A program made the translations under genes and the position numbers. A stretch of 39,158 nt of DNA from Pseudoxanthomonas sp. Lineage in GTDB: Bacteria > Pseudomonadota > Gammaproteobacteria > Xanthomonadales > Xanthomonadaceae. Of this stretch, positions 8,088-17,080 are shown piece by piece; position 1 is the stretch's first letter; every line of letters begins with the position of its first letter. Location: assembly GCF_024710765.1 (NCBI RefSeq), contig NZ_JANJUE010000219.1, forward strand, positions 1-39,158, read 5' to 3'. A model generated the notes under the pieces. That model was not told the origin of the DNA, did not search any database, and was given only the letters and a program-made list of their open reading frames with translations.

Positions 8088-8849
8088 ATGAAGATCATCG
8101 TCATCGGCGGCACCGGCCTGATCGGCTCCAAGCTCGTCGCCACCTTGCGCAGTCACGGCCATGACGTATTCGCGGCCGCGCCGAGCACGGGGGTGGACAC
8201 CATCACCCGCGAAGGGCTGGCCGAGGCCATGGATGGGGTGGAGGTGGTCGTCGATGTGGCGAACGCGCCGGCGTGGGACGATCAAGCGGTACTGGCGTTC
8301 TTCGAGACTTCGGGCCGGAACCTGCTGGCTGCCGCGACGGCTGCCGGCGTGCGGCACCACGTGGCGCTGTCCATCGTCGGCAGCGAGCGCAATCCGGACA
8401 ACGGTTACTTCCGTGCCAAGGTGGCGCAGGAAGCATTGATCAAGGCCGCGGGCATTCCCTACACGATCGTGCGGGCCACCCAGTTCCACGAGTTCGTCGC
8501 CGGCATCGCCCAGGCGGCCGCCATCGGCGACGAGGTCCGGTTGTCGCCGGCGCTGATCCAGACCATCGCTTCCGACGACGTTGTCGCGGCGCTGGCGGAC
8601 GCGGCGATGGCGGTGCCGATCAATGGCACGCTGGAAGTCGCCGGGCCCGAAGCCACGCCACTCGACGAACTGGTCAAGCGCCTGTTCGCCGCGACCGGTG
8701 ACATGCGCAAGGTCGTGCCGGACGTGCATGCGCGCTACTTCGGCGGCGAACTGGATGACCAGTCGCTGACCCCCGGTCCCGGCGCGCGCCTGGGCGCGAT
8801 CCGTTTCGAAGACTGGCTGGCCCGCGCGAACGCGCCCACGGCGGGCTGA
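8088..8849 (+). CDS. NAD(P)-binding SDR-family (NmrA-like) oxidoreductase
   Basis: A 253-residue atypical short-chain dehydrogenase. The nucleotide-binding motif GGTGLIG is at 7-13, and the chain lacks the YxxxK active site of classical SDRs, having NGYFRAKVAQEALIKAAG at the corresponding place. It ends in a substrate lobe with SFEDWL-like IRFEDWLA. GCGGAG precedes the ATG. The family includes NmrA-like redox sensors and uncharacterised NAD(P)H-dependent reductases. It is the first of three same-strand genes, followed 50 bases later by a membrane fusion protein and an efflux pump, and lies opposite the TolB/TPR regulator. Its substrate is unknown. Confidence 0.87.
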   Translation: MKIIVIGGTGLIGSKLVATLRSHGHDVFAAAPSTGVDTITREGLAEAMDGVEVVVDVANAPAWDDQAVLAFFETSGRNLLAAATAAGVRHHVALSIVGSERNPDNGYFRAKVAQEALIKAAGIPYTIVRATQFHEFVAGIAQAAAIGDEVRLSPALIQTIASDDVVAALADAAMAVPINGTLEVAGPEATPLDELVKRLFAATGDMRKVVPDVHARYFGGELDDQSLTPGPGARLGAIRFEDWLARANAPTAG

Positions 8850-8898
8850 ATCCGGCCGATGACCGCGAACCGTGCCGACCTTTCCCGCGGGTACCCAC

Positions 8899-9999
8899 AT
8901 GCAAGCGCCTGAAGAAAACATGTCCCCCGCCGCCGCCGCCGCCGGCGACAGGGCGGTCCCGAATCCGCCGCCGCGCCGTCGCGCGCGGAAACTCGGCGTG
9001 CTGCTGTGCCTGGGCGCCATCGTGGCCGTGGGCGCGGGCTGGGCCTGGACGCGTGCGGACGCCAGCATCTCCACCGACAATGCCTACGTACGCGGGGATG
9101 TGACGTCGCTGGCGCCCAAGATCGCCGGCTACGTCAGGGAAGTGAATGTCCAGGACAACCAAGTGGTGCGCGCGGGCGAGGTGCTGTTCCGCATCGACGA
9201 TCGCGACTACCGGGCGCGGCTGGCCCAGGCCGAGGCCAACGTGCAGGCCGCGCAAGCGCGGCTGGTCAACGTGGATGCCGAGGCGGCGCTGCAGCAGGCG
9301 TTGATCCGGCAGGCCACGGCGCAGCGGCATGCCCAACTGGCCGAGATGCGGCTGGCGGCGAAGGTCTCCGATCGCCGCCGCGAGCTCATCCGCGGCCGGT
9401 TCGTCAGCCAGGACCAGGTGGATGAAAGCGACGCGGCGCGGTCCCGCGCCGAGGCGGGCGTATCGGCGGCCTCGGCCTCGGTGGAGGCGCAGATGCGGAA
9501 GATTTCCGTGCTCGCCAGCCAGCGCGAAGCCGCACTTGCCGCGGTGGCGCAGGCCATCGCGCTGCGCGATCTGGCGCGGATCGATCTGGACGGCACCGCG
9601 GTCCGCGCGCCGGTGGCGGGCGTGGTCGGCAACCGCCAGGTGCGGGTCGGCCGCTTCGTCACCGCGGGCACGCCCCTGCTGGACATCGTGCCGGTCGATG
9701 CGCTGTGGCTGGTGGCGAACTTCAAGGAGACGCAACTGGCCCAGCTTCGCCCCGGCCAGCGCGTCCGCATCGAGATTGACGGTTATCCGGATGCGGATTT
9801 CCAGGGCGTGGTCGACAGTTTCGCGCCGGGCAGCGGCTCCGCCTTCAGCCTGCTGCCGGTCGACAACGCCACCGGCAACTTCGTCCGGGTGGTGCAGCGC
9901 GTGCCGGTGAAGATACGTTTCGCCGGCCATCCGTTGCCGGCGCGGCTGGTGCCGGGCCTGTCCGCCCACGTGTGGGTCGAGCGGCGGACCGGATCGTGA
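8899..9999 (+). CDS. EmrA/HlyD-family membrane fusion protein of an efflux pump
   Basis: 366 residues. A Pro/Arg-rich cytoplasmic tail is followed by one membrane anchor (LGVLLCLGAIVAVGAGWAW) and the HlyD/EmrA core: TDNAYVRGDVTSLAPKIAGYV, VVRAGEVLFRIDDRDYRARL, a coiled-coil hairpin rich in Ala/Gln/Arg, then the second lipoyl half (LDGTAVRAPVAGVVGN). The start is uncertain: ATG 8899 is used here, GTG 8872 or ATG 8920 (with GAAGAAAAC upstream) are alternatives. The stop overlaps the EmrB-like start by GTGA, so the two are translationally coupled. It would link the inner-membrane pump to an outer-membrane channel; no TolC-like gene is visible here. Confidence 0.92.
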   Translation: MQAPEENMSPAAAAAGDRAVPNPPPRRRARKLGVLLCLGAIVAVGAGWAWTRADASISTDNAYVRGDVTSLAPKIAGYVREVNVQDNQVVRAGEVLFRIDDRDYRARLAQAEANVQAAQARLVNVDAEAALQQALIRQATAQRHAQLAEMRLAAKVSDRRRELIRGRFVSQDQVDESDAARSRAEAGVSAASASVEAQMRKISVLASQREAALAAVAQAIALRDLARIDLDGTAVRAPVAGVVGNRQVRVGRFVTAGTPLLDIVPVDALWLVANFKETQLAQLRPGQRVRIEIDGYPDADFQGVVDSFAPGSGSAFSLLPVDNATGNFVRVVQRVPVKIRFAGHPLPARLVPGLSAHVWVERRTGS

Positions 10000-11576
10000 A
10001 CCCCGCCGCAGCCGCGCCCGAGCGCGTCGCCGCCACGCCTGGCCCGTTACTGGTCGTCGGCGTGGTGATGGCGGTGCTGACCGAGGCGATTGCCGGCACC
10101 GTGTTGTCGCTCGGGCGCAACGACATCATCGGCGATACGCATGCCACGCCGGACGAGTTCGCGTGGCTGGACGTGGGTTATGCGGCCATGAAGTTCGTCG
10201 GTTTCCTGCTGGCGCCGTGGGCGATCGCGCACCTGCGAACCCGCCGCGTGATGATCGGTGCAACGCTGGCGATGGGATTGGCTTGCCTGATTGCCGCCGT
10301 CAGCGTGCGCCTGGATCTGCTGATCGCGCTCCGGGGCCTGCAGGGCCTGTCCGGCGGCCTGTTGCTGGTCACCGGGCAGACCCTGCTGTTCCTGGCCTTT
10401 CCGGCGGCTCGGCAACCGCTGTTGCAGGCCGTGTTCGCGATGGGATCGGTGGTGGCGCCTGCCACCTTGGCGCCCGCGCTGCAGGGCTGGTTGATCGACA
10501 TGCAGTCCTGGACCTGGATATTTTTCGGCGTGTTTCCGCTTGCGCTGGCTGCGGCGGGCATCCTGTTGATGTCGGATGTGGCGGACGCGCCGGCAGGTGG
10601 CGGCGCCGCGCCATTCGACGGGCCGGGGTTCCTGCTGCTGGGCACCACCGCCGTGTGCCTCTCCTATGTATTGATCCAGGGCAACCGATGGGACTGGTTC
10701 CAGGAACCACGCATTGTCTGGCTCGCCGGAATCGGCGCAGCGGCGCTGCTCGGGTGGTGCGGCCGGCAACTGTGGATGGGCGGCGGCAGCCTGCCCCGTT
10801 TTTCGGTGTTCGCGAACGAGGAATTCTGTTTTGCGTTCGTCGTCAGCTTCGTGGCGGGCGCGGCGCTGTTCGGCAGCGGCTTCCTGATTCCTTCATTCGC
10901 GGTGTCGGTGCTGGGATTCACCCTGGCCGATGCCGGGCTATTGCTGCTGCCCAGCGGTGCGCTGTTCGTCATCGCGTTGCTGCTGGCGGCCTACCTGATG
11001 CAGGCGCGCTGTGTGCCGCCGGTGGCGACGGTGCCATTCGGCATCCTGATGATCATGGTGGCCATGTGGATGCTGTCGGGATCCAGCCGCGAGAGCGGAG
11101 CTGACGACATGATGGCCGCCATCCTGCTGCGCGGATTCGGGCTCGGCCTGCTGTTCCTGTCGATCACGCTGATCGCCTTCAGCCACCTGCGTCCACACCA
11201 GTTGGCCAGCGGCATCGGCCTGTTCGACAGCGGCCGCCAGGTGGGTGGCCTGGTGGGCGTGGCGGGCTTGCAGACCCTGATTGAACACGAGACCCACGCC
11301 AACGCGACGGTGCTTGGCACCCACCTGGCCAGGGGGGGCGTGGCGGTGGCCGAACGGCTGGCGGCGGTGACCGCGGTACTCGCGGACCGCGGCCTGGATC
11401 CCATCTCCGCCAGTCGCGCTTCCCTTGGCCTGGTGGGCCGGGCGATGACTGGCCAAACCCTGGCCATCGCCTTCGAAACCGCGTTCATGGCGGTGGCGCT
11501 GCTGTTCGTGGTCGCGGTGCCGGTGCTGGTTGCCACCAAGATTGTCCTGGCGAAGCATGCCGCTCGCGCAGGCTGA
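9996..11576 (+). CDS. EmrB/DHA2-family MFS drug exporter
   Basis: A 526-residue polytopic inner-membrane protein, length typical for 14-TM DHA2 pumps. Features include VVMAVLTEAIAGTVLSL in TM1, LRTRRVMIGATLAMGLACL, and RGLQGLSGGLLLVTGQTLL, an antiporter-type motif C region. The start is GTG 9996, which overlaps the TGA of the EmrA-like gene (GTGA). An in-frame start at 9972 lies inside the upstream gene and is less likely. Together with the membrane fusion protein it would export hydrophobic toxic compounds or metabolites using the proton gradient. It ends before a convergent glycosidase gene. Confidence 0.93.
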   Translation: MNPAAAAPERVAATPGPLLVVGVVMAVLTEAIAGTVLSLGRNDIIGDTHATPDEFAWLDVGYAAMKFVGFLLAPWAIAHLRTRRVMIGATLAMGLACLIAAVSVRLDLLIALRGLQGLSGGLLLVTGQTLLFLAFPAARQPLLQAVFAMGSVVAPATLAPALQGWLIDMQSWTWIFFGVFPLALAAAGILLMSDVADAPAGGGAAPFDGPGFLLLGTTAVCLSYVLIQGNRWDWFQEPRIVWLAGIGAAALLGWCGRQLWMGGGSLPRFSVFANEEFCFAFVVSFVAGAALFGSGFLIPSFAVSVLGFTLADAGLLLLPSGALFVIALLLAAYLMQARCVPPVATVPFGILMIMVAMWMLSGSSRESGADDMMAAILLRGFGLGLLFLSITLIAFSHLRPHQLASGIGLFDSGRQVGGLVGVAGLQTLIEHETHANATVLGTHLARGGVAVAERLAAVTAVLADRGLDPISASRASLGLVGRAMTGQTLAIAFETAFMAVALLFVVAVPVLVATKIVLAKHAARAG

Positions 11577-11611
11577 TGCCCCGGGGCAAGGGTCTTGGCC
11601 GCGCCTGATGC

Positions 11612-12652
11612 TCAATAGCTTCCGAACCGGATCTGCACGCGACCACCCTCGGTGACGTTGACGACGCCGATCTCGTCGGGCGCGATCTCGTAGACGGCCG
11701 GCCAGGAGTGACGGAAGCCGATCGGCCAGGCGGGTTCGGGCAGGCGTCGCCAGTGTCCGCCCCCGTCCTCGCTCACGCTGATCTCGTTCTGGCAGGAGGT
11801 GACGAACATCGTGCCGCGGGTGGTGGTGGTGATCTGCGGCCCGCAGCGCTGATCCGCCAGCGGCGTGCCCAGGCCGGCTGGCCAGTCGCGGCCATCCGGC
11901 GAGATCTTGTACGAGACCGGGCAATGCGTGTCCTCGCCGCAGATTTCGAACACCAGTACATACCCGCCCTGCGGCCGCCGCGCCATCACCGGCATGCCCG
12001 GCCGCAACGCGCCGCCACCGGGTTGGGCGACGATCGTGGTCTTGGCTTCCCAACTGCGTCCCCCATCGCGCGAGAGGCGCTGGGACACGACCTGATTGTA
12101 GGGTGGCTGGCCGTCGGCCAGGGTTTCGTCGGCATACAGGACCGACAGCGTGCCGTCGTCGAGCAGGCCGAGCACCGGCTCCCATACCCCGCGATCATCG
12201 CGGCCGCCCGGCGCCTCGTTCCGGTCGATGACGCTCAGGAATCGCCAACTGCGGGCGCCGTCGTCGCTGGAGTAGAGATGCAGGCGGTACGAGGCACCGT
12301 CGATCAGCGAACGCATCGCCAGCAACACGCGGCCATCGGGCAGGGCAAGGACTTCGCCGTTGTCTATCTTGCGTCCGGGTTCGACGACCTCGGACCACGG
12401 CTGCCAGTCGCGCGCGCGGTCATCGCCGACGGACAGCACGAGCGTGGTCGGCCGGTCCGCGTGGAAGCGCGTGGTCACCGCCAGCCAGCGCCCATCCGCC
12501 AGCCGCGTCATGCGTCCCCAGCCCGCATCCCGTACGGCGATGGTGGCGGTGTCGGTCCAGCCGACCTCGATCGCCCAGACCGGCGCCGTGGCCAGCATCA
12601 GGCCGGTGAGCAGCATGCGCCGGAACGGTGCGCGGAAGCCCAACATGCGCAT
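11612..12652 (-). CDS. Secreted Asp-box (BNR/sialidase-superfamily) glycosidase, exo-arabinanase GH93-like
   Basis: A 346-residue six-bladed propeller protein with signal peptide (MLLTGLMLATAPVWA). It has three Asp boxes of the SxDGGxxW type: SDDGARSW, SRDGGRSW and SEDGGGHW. GVWEPVLGLLDDG and RPGMPVMARRPQGGYVLVFE resemble GH93 exo-arabinanase and related sialidase-fold enzymes rather than classical GH33 sialidases. ATG 12652 overlaps the symporter stop (TGATG); a GTG at 12655 is also in frame. It is the last gene of the GntR-aldolase-dehydratase operon. A partner with the same GVWEP and RPGM motifs is encoded at 18542-20110. The likely role is trimming arabinose or galactose residues from a plant polysaccharide; the linkage is unknown. 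Confidence 0.8.
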   Translation of the reverse strand: MRMLGFRAPFRRMLLTGLMLATAPVWAIEVGWTDTATIAVRDAGWGRMTRLADGRWLAVTTRFHADRPTTLVLSVGDDRARDWQPWSEVVEPGRKIDNGEVLALPDGRVLLAMRSLIDGASYRLHLYSSDDGARSWRFLSVIDRNEAPGGRDDRGVWEPVLGLLDDGTLSVLYADETLADGQPPYNQVVSQRLSRDGGRSWEAKTTIVAQPGGGALRPGMPVMARRPQGGYVLVFEICGEDTHCPVSYKISPDGRDWPAGLGTPLADQRCGPQITTTTRGTMFVTSCQNEISVSEDGGGHWRRLPEPAWPIGFRHSWPAVYEIAPDEIGVVNVTEGGRVQIRFGSY

Positions 12653-14211
12653 CACCAGAAGGTCGCGTACAGGGCGAGCAGGATGGCGACCACCGCCAAC
12701 GAGGCCACGTTGAACGAGGGCGCGGTGGTGTAGCTGACGTCGTCGGTGCGGATGCGATCCCGGTCACCGGTCGAACGCGTCGCCAGCGCCACGCCAACGG
12801 CCAGGACCAGCGCCAGCAGGAATACCAGGCCAATGCGATCCATGAAAGGCAGCGACGGCCAGGCCAGCTTGAGCACCAGCGACAGCAGGAACGAGCCGAT
12901 CGCCGCGGCCAGCGCGCCGGCTTCGTTGGCGCGCTTCCAGAACAGTCCCAGCAGGAAGATCACCACGATGCCCGGGGTGAAGAAGCCGGTGAATTCCTGG
13001 ATGTACTGGAAGCCCTGGTCGAAACCGCCCAGCAGCGGACGCGCGGTCAGCACCGCCACCAGGATCGCCACGGCCGCGGTGATCCGGCCCACCCGTACCA
13101 GCTTGGCCTGCGAGGCCTCGCGATCGCGCTTGGCATAGAAATCCAGGGTGAAGATGGTCGCCACCGAATTGATCTTGGAGGCCAGCGACGCGACGATCGC
13201 CGCCACCAGCGCGGCGAACACCAGGCCCAGCACGCCGCTGGGCAGCAGTCGCATCATGGTCGGATAGGCCGCGTCCGGGCGCTCGAGCTGCGGTGCCAGC
13301 ACCACCGCGGCGATGCCCGGCAGCACCACGATCACCGGCATCAGCAGCTTCAGGAACGCGGCGAAGACCACGCCCTTCTGCGCCTCGCGGATATCCTTGG
13401 CGGCGAGCGCGCGCTGGATGATGTACTGGTTGAAACCCCAGTAGCTCAGGTTGGCGATCCACATGCCGCCCAGCAGCACCGACAGGCCGGGCAGGTCCTT
13501 GTAGAAGGGATTGTCCTGGTCCAGGATCATCTCGAACTTCTCCGGCTGCTGCTGCCACAGCGTGGTGAAGCCATCGATCACGCTGCCGTGGCCGATCTGC
13601 CCCAGGGTGATGCCGGTGACCAGCAGGCCACCCAGCACCAGCAGCGACACCTGCACGATGTCGGTCAGCGCCACCGCCTTCAGGCCGCCATACAACTGGT
13701 AGGCCAGGGCGAAGGTGCCGAGCAGGATCAGGGCCAGGTTCTGGTCGATGCCCGCCACCTGCGAGACCGCGATGGATCCCAGCCACAGGATCGAGGTCAG
13801 GTTGACGAACACGTACAGGCCCAGCCAGAACACCGCCATCAGCGTGCGGATGCGGTTGCCGTACCGCTCTTCCAGGAACTGCGGCATGGTGGTGATGCCG
13901 TTGCGCAGGAAGATCGGCAGGAACCACTTGCCGACGATCAGCAGGGTCAGCGCCGCCATCCATTCGTAGGAGGCGATGGCCAGGCCGATGGCGTAGCCCG
14001 AGCCGGACATGCCGATGATCTGTTCGGCGGAAATGTTGGCGGCGATCAGCGAGGCGCCGATCGCCCACCAGGGCAGGGCGCGGCTGGCGAGGAAATAGTC
14101 CTGCGCGGATTTCTCGTGGCCCGCCTTCTCGCGCGACACCCATTGCGCGAGGATGAAGATGGCGGCCAGGTAGGCCAGCACGATGCCGACGTCGAGGGTG
14201 GAAAGGGTCAT
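12652..14211 (-). CDS. SGLT-like sodium:sugar symporter (SSS family)
   Basis: A 519-residue inner-membrane protein with about 13-14 segments of the LeuT-fold sodium:solute symporter family. ISAEQIIGMSGSGYAIGLAIASYEW and LPIFLRNGITTMPQFLEERYG are signatures of the SGLT branch, whose bacterial model vSGLT carries galactose with Na+. Later segments include the conserved LASKINSVATIFTLDFY. It lies 27 bases after the SMP-30 lactonase gene and overlaps the next glycosidase by 1 base. With galactonate dehydratase and KDPGal aldolase in the same operon, D-galactose is the most likely cargo. Confidence 0.92.
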   Translation of the reverse strand: MTLSTLDVGIVLAYLAAIFILAQWVSREKAGHEKSAQDYFLASRALPWWAIGASLIAANISAEQIIGMSGSGYAIGLAIASYEWMAALTLLIVGKWFLPIFLRNGITTMPQFLEERYGNRIRTLMAVFWLGLYVFVNLTSILWLGSIAVSQVAGIDQNLALILLGTFALAYQLYGGLKAVALTDIVQVSLLVLGGLLVTGITLGQIGHGSVIDGFTTLWQQQPEKFEMILDQDNPFYKDLPGLSVLLGGMWIANLSYWGFNQYIIQRALAAKDIREAQKGVVFAAFLKLLMPVIVVLPGIAAVVLAPQLERPDAAYPTMMRLLPSGVLGLVFAALVAAIVASLASKINSVATIFTLDFYAKRDREASQAKLVRVGRITAAVAILVAVLTARPLLGGFDQGFQYIQEFTGFFTPGIVVIFLLGLFWKRANEAGALAAAIGSFLLSLVLKLAWPSLPFMDRIGLVFLLALVLAVGVALATRSTGDRDRIRTDDVSYTTAPSFNVASLAVVAILLALYATFW

Positions 14212-14238
14212 GGAATCTCCGGGCGGGAATGCGCGGCG

Positions 14239-15141
14239 TCAGCGGCGCGGCTTGGCGTCGGGGTCACCGGCGAACCGGGGCTCGGGCAGCCCGGCGATGC
14301 CGGGGATGAAGGCGAACACGTCGCCGGCATGGCGGTCGCGCCCGCGCGCATCCGGGTCCAGGCCGTCATGCGCGCTGGTGACGAACAGGGTGCGCAGATC
14401 GGCGCCGCCGAAAACGGGGCGGGTCGGTTGCGTGGCGGGGATGGCGACGCGGCGATCCTCGCGGCCGTCAGGCCGATAGCGCACCACCCGCGCCGCGCCC
14501 CACTGCGCGTTCCACAGGCCGCCTTCGGCGTCGACCACGCTGCCGTCCGGCTCGCCGTCCTGCGCGGTCAGATCGACGAAGGTCGACGCGGGACCGGGCA
14601 CATCGCCGTAGTCGCAGCGCTGGATCGTCTTCTGCAGCGAGTCGCAGAAGTACATGGTCGCGCCATCCGGACTGAAGGCGATGCTGTTGGCGATCGCCAC
14701 GCGCGGCAGCGGCAGCGCTTCCAGCGACAGATCGGCGTGCAGCCGATGGAACCCGCCCACCGCGTATTTCGGACCCCGCGCCGGTTCGTGCAGGGTGCCG
14801 AACACGAAGCGTCCCTGGCGATCGCAGGCGCCGTCGTTGGCGCGGGTCTCGGGCACGATGCCGATGCGGTGCAGTTCGCGCAGTTCGTAGCGCTGTGGGT
14901 GGAAGAACGCCAGCCGCGACGCCAGGGCCAGCAGCAGCCAGCCCTCCGCCTCGCACAGCGCGAACGAAGCCAATCGTTCCGGCAGTGGCCATTGGTCGAC
15001 CGCGCCGCGCGCGGGCACGTATCGCCACAGTCGCGCGGCATGGATGTCGGTCCAGTACAGCGCCTGCTCGCGATCGCACCAGAGCACGCCCTCGCCGAGC
15101 CGGTTGCCGGCGGGCACCACCACGCCCACGTCCATGCTCAT
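14239..15141 (-). CDS. SMP-30/gluconolactonase-family sugar lactonase (probable galactonolactonase)
   Basis: A 300-residue six-bladed propeller. Glu17 in NRLGEGVLW, the ETRANDGACDRQGRFVFG loop, ANSIAFSPDG and EPDGSVVDAEGGLWNAQWG supply the divalent-metal and substrate residues expected for SMP-30 lactonases. The ATG at 15141 overlaps the stop of the SDR gene (ATGA), so it is translationally coupled to the enzyme that would make its lactone. There is no signal peptide, so it is cytoplasmic. It should hydrolyse the aldonolactone to galactonate for the dehydratase. L-arabino- or L-fucono-lactone would be alternatives in other contexts, but the dehydratase downstream in the pathway argues for galactonolactone. 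Confidence 0.88.
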   Translation of the reverse strand: MSMDVGVVVPAGNRLGEGVLWCDREQALYWTDIHAARLWRYVPARGAVDQWPLPERLASFALCEAEGWLLLALASRLAFFHPQRYELRELHRIGIVPETRANDGACDRQGRFVFGTLHEPARGPKYAVGGFHRLHADLSLEALPLPRVAIANSIAFSPDGATMYFCDSLQKTIQRCDYGDVPGPASTFVDLTAQDGEPDGSVVDAEGGLWNAQWGAARVVRYRPDGREDRRVAIPATQPTRPVFGGADLRTLFVTSAHDGLDPDARGRDRHAGDVFAFIPGIAGLPEPRFAGDPDAKPRR

Positions 15142-15926
15142 ACCCAGCCGCCGTCGACGATGAAGTCCTGGCCGGTGCACATGCGGCTGTCGTCGGCGGC
15201 CAGGAACAGCGCCGCGCGGGCCAGATCGTCCGGTCGCAGATAGCCCGGCAGGCATTGCGCCCGCCGGATCTGCGCTTCGCCTTCCGCATCCAGCCACAGC
15301 CGGCGCTGCTTTTCGGTGATCACCCAGCCCGGCACCAGCGCGTTGATGCGGATGCGGTCCGCGCCGAGTTCGCGCGCCAGGCCGTTGACCAGGCCGTGCA
15401 CCGCGGACTTGGCGATGGCGTACATCGGGTAGCCGGCGTTCTTGATCATCCAGCCGGTGGAGCCGAGGCAGATCACCGAGCCGCCGCCAAGCGCGCGCAT
15501 GTCCGCCGCCACCGCCTGGGTGGCGAAGTATTGGTGGCGCAGGTTCACCGCCATGTTGCGCTCGAAGTCGGCCGCCGTGGTGTCGCCGAAGCCGTGCCGG
15601 CCGTCGTTGGCGGCGTTGTTGACCAGTACGGCGATGGGACCGATGTGCCCGCGCGCCCGGTCGATGGCGGCATGCAGCGCATCCAGATCGGTCACGTCGC
15701 AGCGCAGGTAGACCGGAACGTGATCGACCGGGCCGAGTGCATCCAGCAGGGCCTGCGCGCCATCGTCGTCGATGTCGAGGAAGGCGACGCGCGCACCCTG
15801 GCGGGCGAAGTGTTCGACGAAGCTGGCGCCGATGCCGGTGGCGCCGCCGGTGATCAGGACGCTGCGGCCGGCGAGGCTGGGATAGCGCGCCATCGCGCCA
15901 GTAGGCAGGGGATTCTGTTCGGTCAT
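15138..15926 (-). CDS. Classical SDR dehydrogenase, probable D-galactose 1-dehydrogenase
   Basis: A 262-residue classical short-chain dehydrogenase with TGGATGIG at 26-33 (cofactor binding), NNAAND at 103-108, catalytic Ser156, and Tyr169-x-x-x-Lys173 (YAIAK). Asp51 after the second strand (FLDIDDD) suggests NAD preference. I use ATG 15926 with GGTGA upstream; ATG 15938 and GTG 15935 overlap the end of the dehydratase gene and are possible. It sits between galactonate dehydratase and a lactonase, which is the position expected for the first oxidative step, galactose to galactonolactone. Other aldose 1-dehydrogenase specificities (L-arabinose, L-fucose) cannot be excluded by sequence. Confidence 0.87.
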   Translation of the reverse strand: MTEQNPLPTGAMARYPSLAGRSVLITGGATGIGASFVEHFARQGARVAFLDIDDDGAQALLDALGPVDHVPVYLRCDVTDLDALHAAIDRARGHIGPIAVLVNNAANDGRHGFGDTTAADFERNMAVNLRHQYFATQAVAADMRALGGGSVICLGSTGWMIKNAGYPMYAIAKSAVHGLVNGLARELGADRIRINALVPGWVITEKQRRLWLDAEGEAQIRRAQCLPGYLRPDDLARAALFLAADDSRMCTGQDFIVDGGWV

Positions 15927-15931
15927 CGCGG

Positions 15932-17080
15932 TCACCATTCCGCCACGCTGCCATCGGCGTGGCGCCATACCGGATTGCGCCAGCGATGGCCTTCGGCGGC
16001 GCGTTCGTCCACGTAGGCCTGGTTGATTTCGATGCCCAGGCCGGGCCCGTCCGGGATCGCCACGTAGCCGTCGTTGTAGGCGAACGGCGCGCGGTCGGCC
16101 AGGTAATCGAGCAGGTCGTTGGCGGCGTTGTAGTGGATGCCCAGGCTCTGTTCCTGGATGAAGGCGTTGTAGCAGACCGCATCCAGTTGCAGGTTGGCGG
16201 CCAGCGCGATCGGGCCCAGCGGACAATGCAGCGCCAGCGCCACGTCGTAGGCTTCGGCCATCGCGGCGATCTTGCGGGTCTCGGTGATGCCGCCGGCGTG
16301 CGAGGGATCCGGCTGGATGATGTCGACACCGCCGGTCTGCAGCACCCGCTTGAAGTCGAAGCGCGAGTACAGGCGCTCGCCCAGCGCGATGGGCGCGGGC
16401 GAGAGCGCGGCCAGCTCGGGAATCGCTTCGAGGTGTTCGGACAGCACCGGTTCCTCGATGAACATCAATCCGAACGGCGCCAGTTCGCGCATCAGCACCT
16501 TCGCCATCGGCTTGTGCACGCGACCATGGAAGTCCACCGCCAGGCCGATCTCGCGGCCGACCGCCTCGCGCACGGCCTGCACGTTCTCCAGCACGTGGGT
16601 GACCTTCTCGTGGGAATCCACGAACTGCACCTCCTCGGTGGCGTTCATCTTGACCGCGGTGAAGCCGCGCGCCACCGCTTCCTTCGCCGCGCGCGCGGTA
16701 TCGGCCGGCCGGTCGCCGCCAATCCATGAGTACACCCGGATGCGATCGCGCACCTTGCCGCCCAGCAGGGCGTGCACCGGAACGCCCAGGGCCTTGCCGT
16801 GGATGTCCCACAGCGCCTGGTCCAGGCCGGCCAGCGCGCTCATCAGCACCGGACCGCCGCGATAGAAGCCACCCCGGTACAGCACGTTCCAGTGGTCCTC
16901 GATCAAACGCGGATCCTTGCCGATGAGATAGTCGGACAGTTCTTCCACCGCGGCGGCCACGGTATGCGCGCGGCCCTCGACGATGGGTTCGCCCCAGCCG
17001 CTGATGCCCGCATCGGTGTCGATGCGGACGAACAGCCAGCGGGGCGGCACGAGGAAAGTCGTGATGGCGGTGATCTTCAT
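15932..17080 (-). CDS. dgoD: D-galactonate dehydratase
   Basis: 382 residues, the same length as the E. coli enzyme, of the mandelate racemase/enolase superfamily. The family's active-site numbering is met exactly: metal ligands Asp183 and Glu209 (FIEEPV) and Glu235 (ALGERLYSR), general acid/base His185 (AVDFHGR) and His285 ([10 protein letters not shown]). [20 protein letters not shown] and the C-terminal WRNPVWRH plus SVAEW are specific to DgoD. It dehydrates D-galactonate to 2-keto-3-deoxygalactonate in the cytoplasm. Its ATG at 17080 overlaps the aldolase stop (ATGA). This is one of the firmest functional calls in the window and anchors the locus as a galactose/galactonate pathway. Confidence 0.96.
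   Translation of the reverse strand: MKITAITTFLVPPRWLFVRIDTDAGISGWGEPIVEGRAHTVAAAVEELSDYLIGKDPRLIEDHWNVLYRGGFYRGGPVLMSALAGLDQALWDIHGKALGVPVHALLGGKVRDRIRVYSWIGGDRPADTARAAKEAVARGFTAVKMNATEEVQFVDSHEKVTHVLENVQAVREAVGREIGLAVDFHGRVHKPMAKVLMRELAPFGLMFIEEPVLSEHLEAIPELAALSPAPIALGERLYSRFDFKRVLQTGGVDIIQPDPSHAGGITETRKIAAMAEAYDVALALHCPLGPIALAANLQLDAVCYNAFIQEQSLGIHYNAANDLLDYLADRAPFAYNDGYVAIPDGPGLGIEINQAYVDERAAEGHRWRNPVWRHADGSVAEW

Noticed and set aside
11577-11588. TGCCCCGGGGCA palindrome between the EmrB-like gene and the convergent glycosidase
   Set aside because: A 12-base palindrome without loop or T-tract cannot be called a terminator and is expected by chance in such GC-rich DNA.
11612-12652. True sialidase (GH33) annotation for the Asp-box protein
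   Set aside because: Asp boxes are shared by many propeller families; no arginine triad or sialic acid genes are visible and the context is galactose metabolism.
12628-15243. An 871-codon plus-strand frame opposite the symporter and lactonase
   Set aside because: Antisense noise, rich in His/Gln/Arg; the minus-strand genes have clear family motifs.
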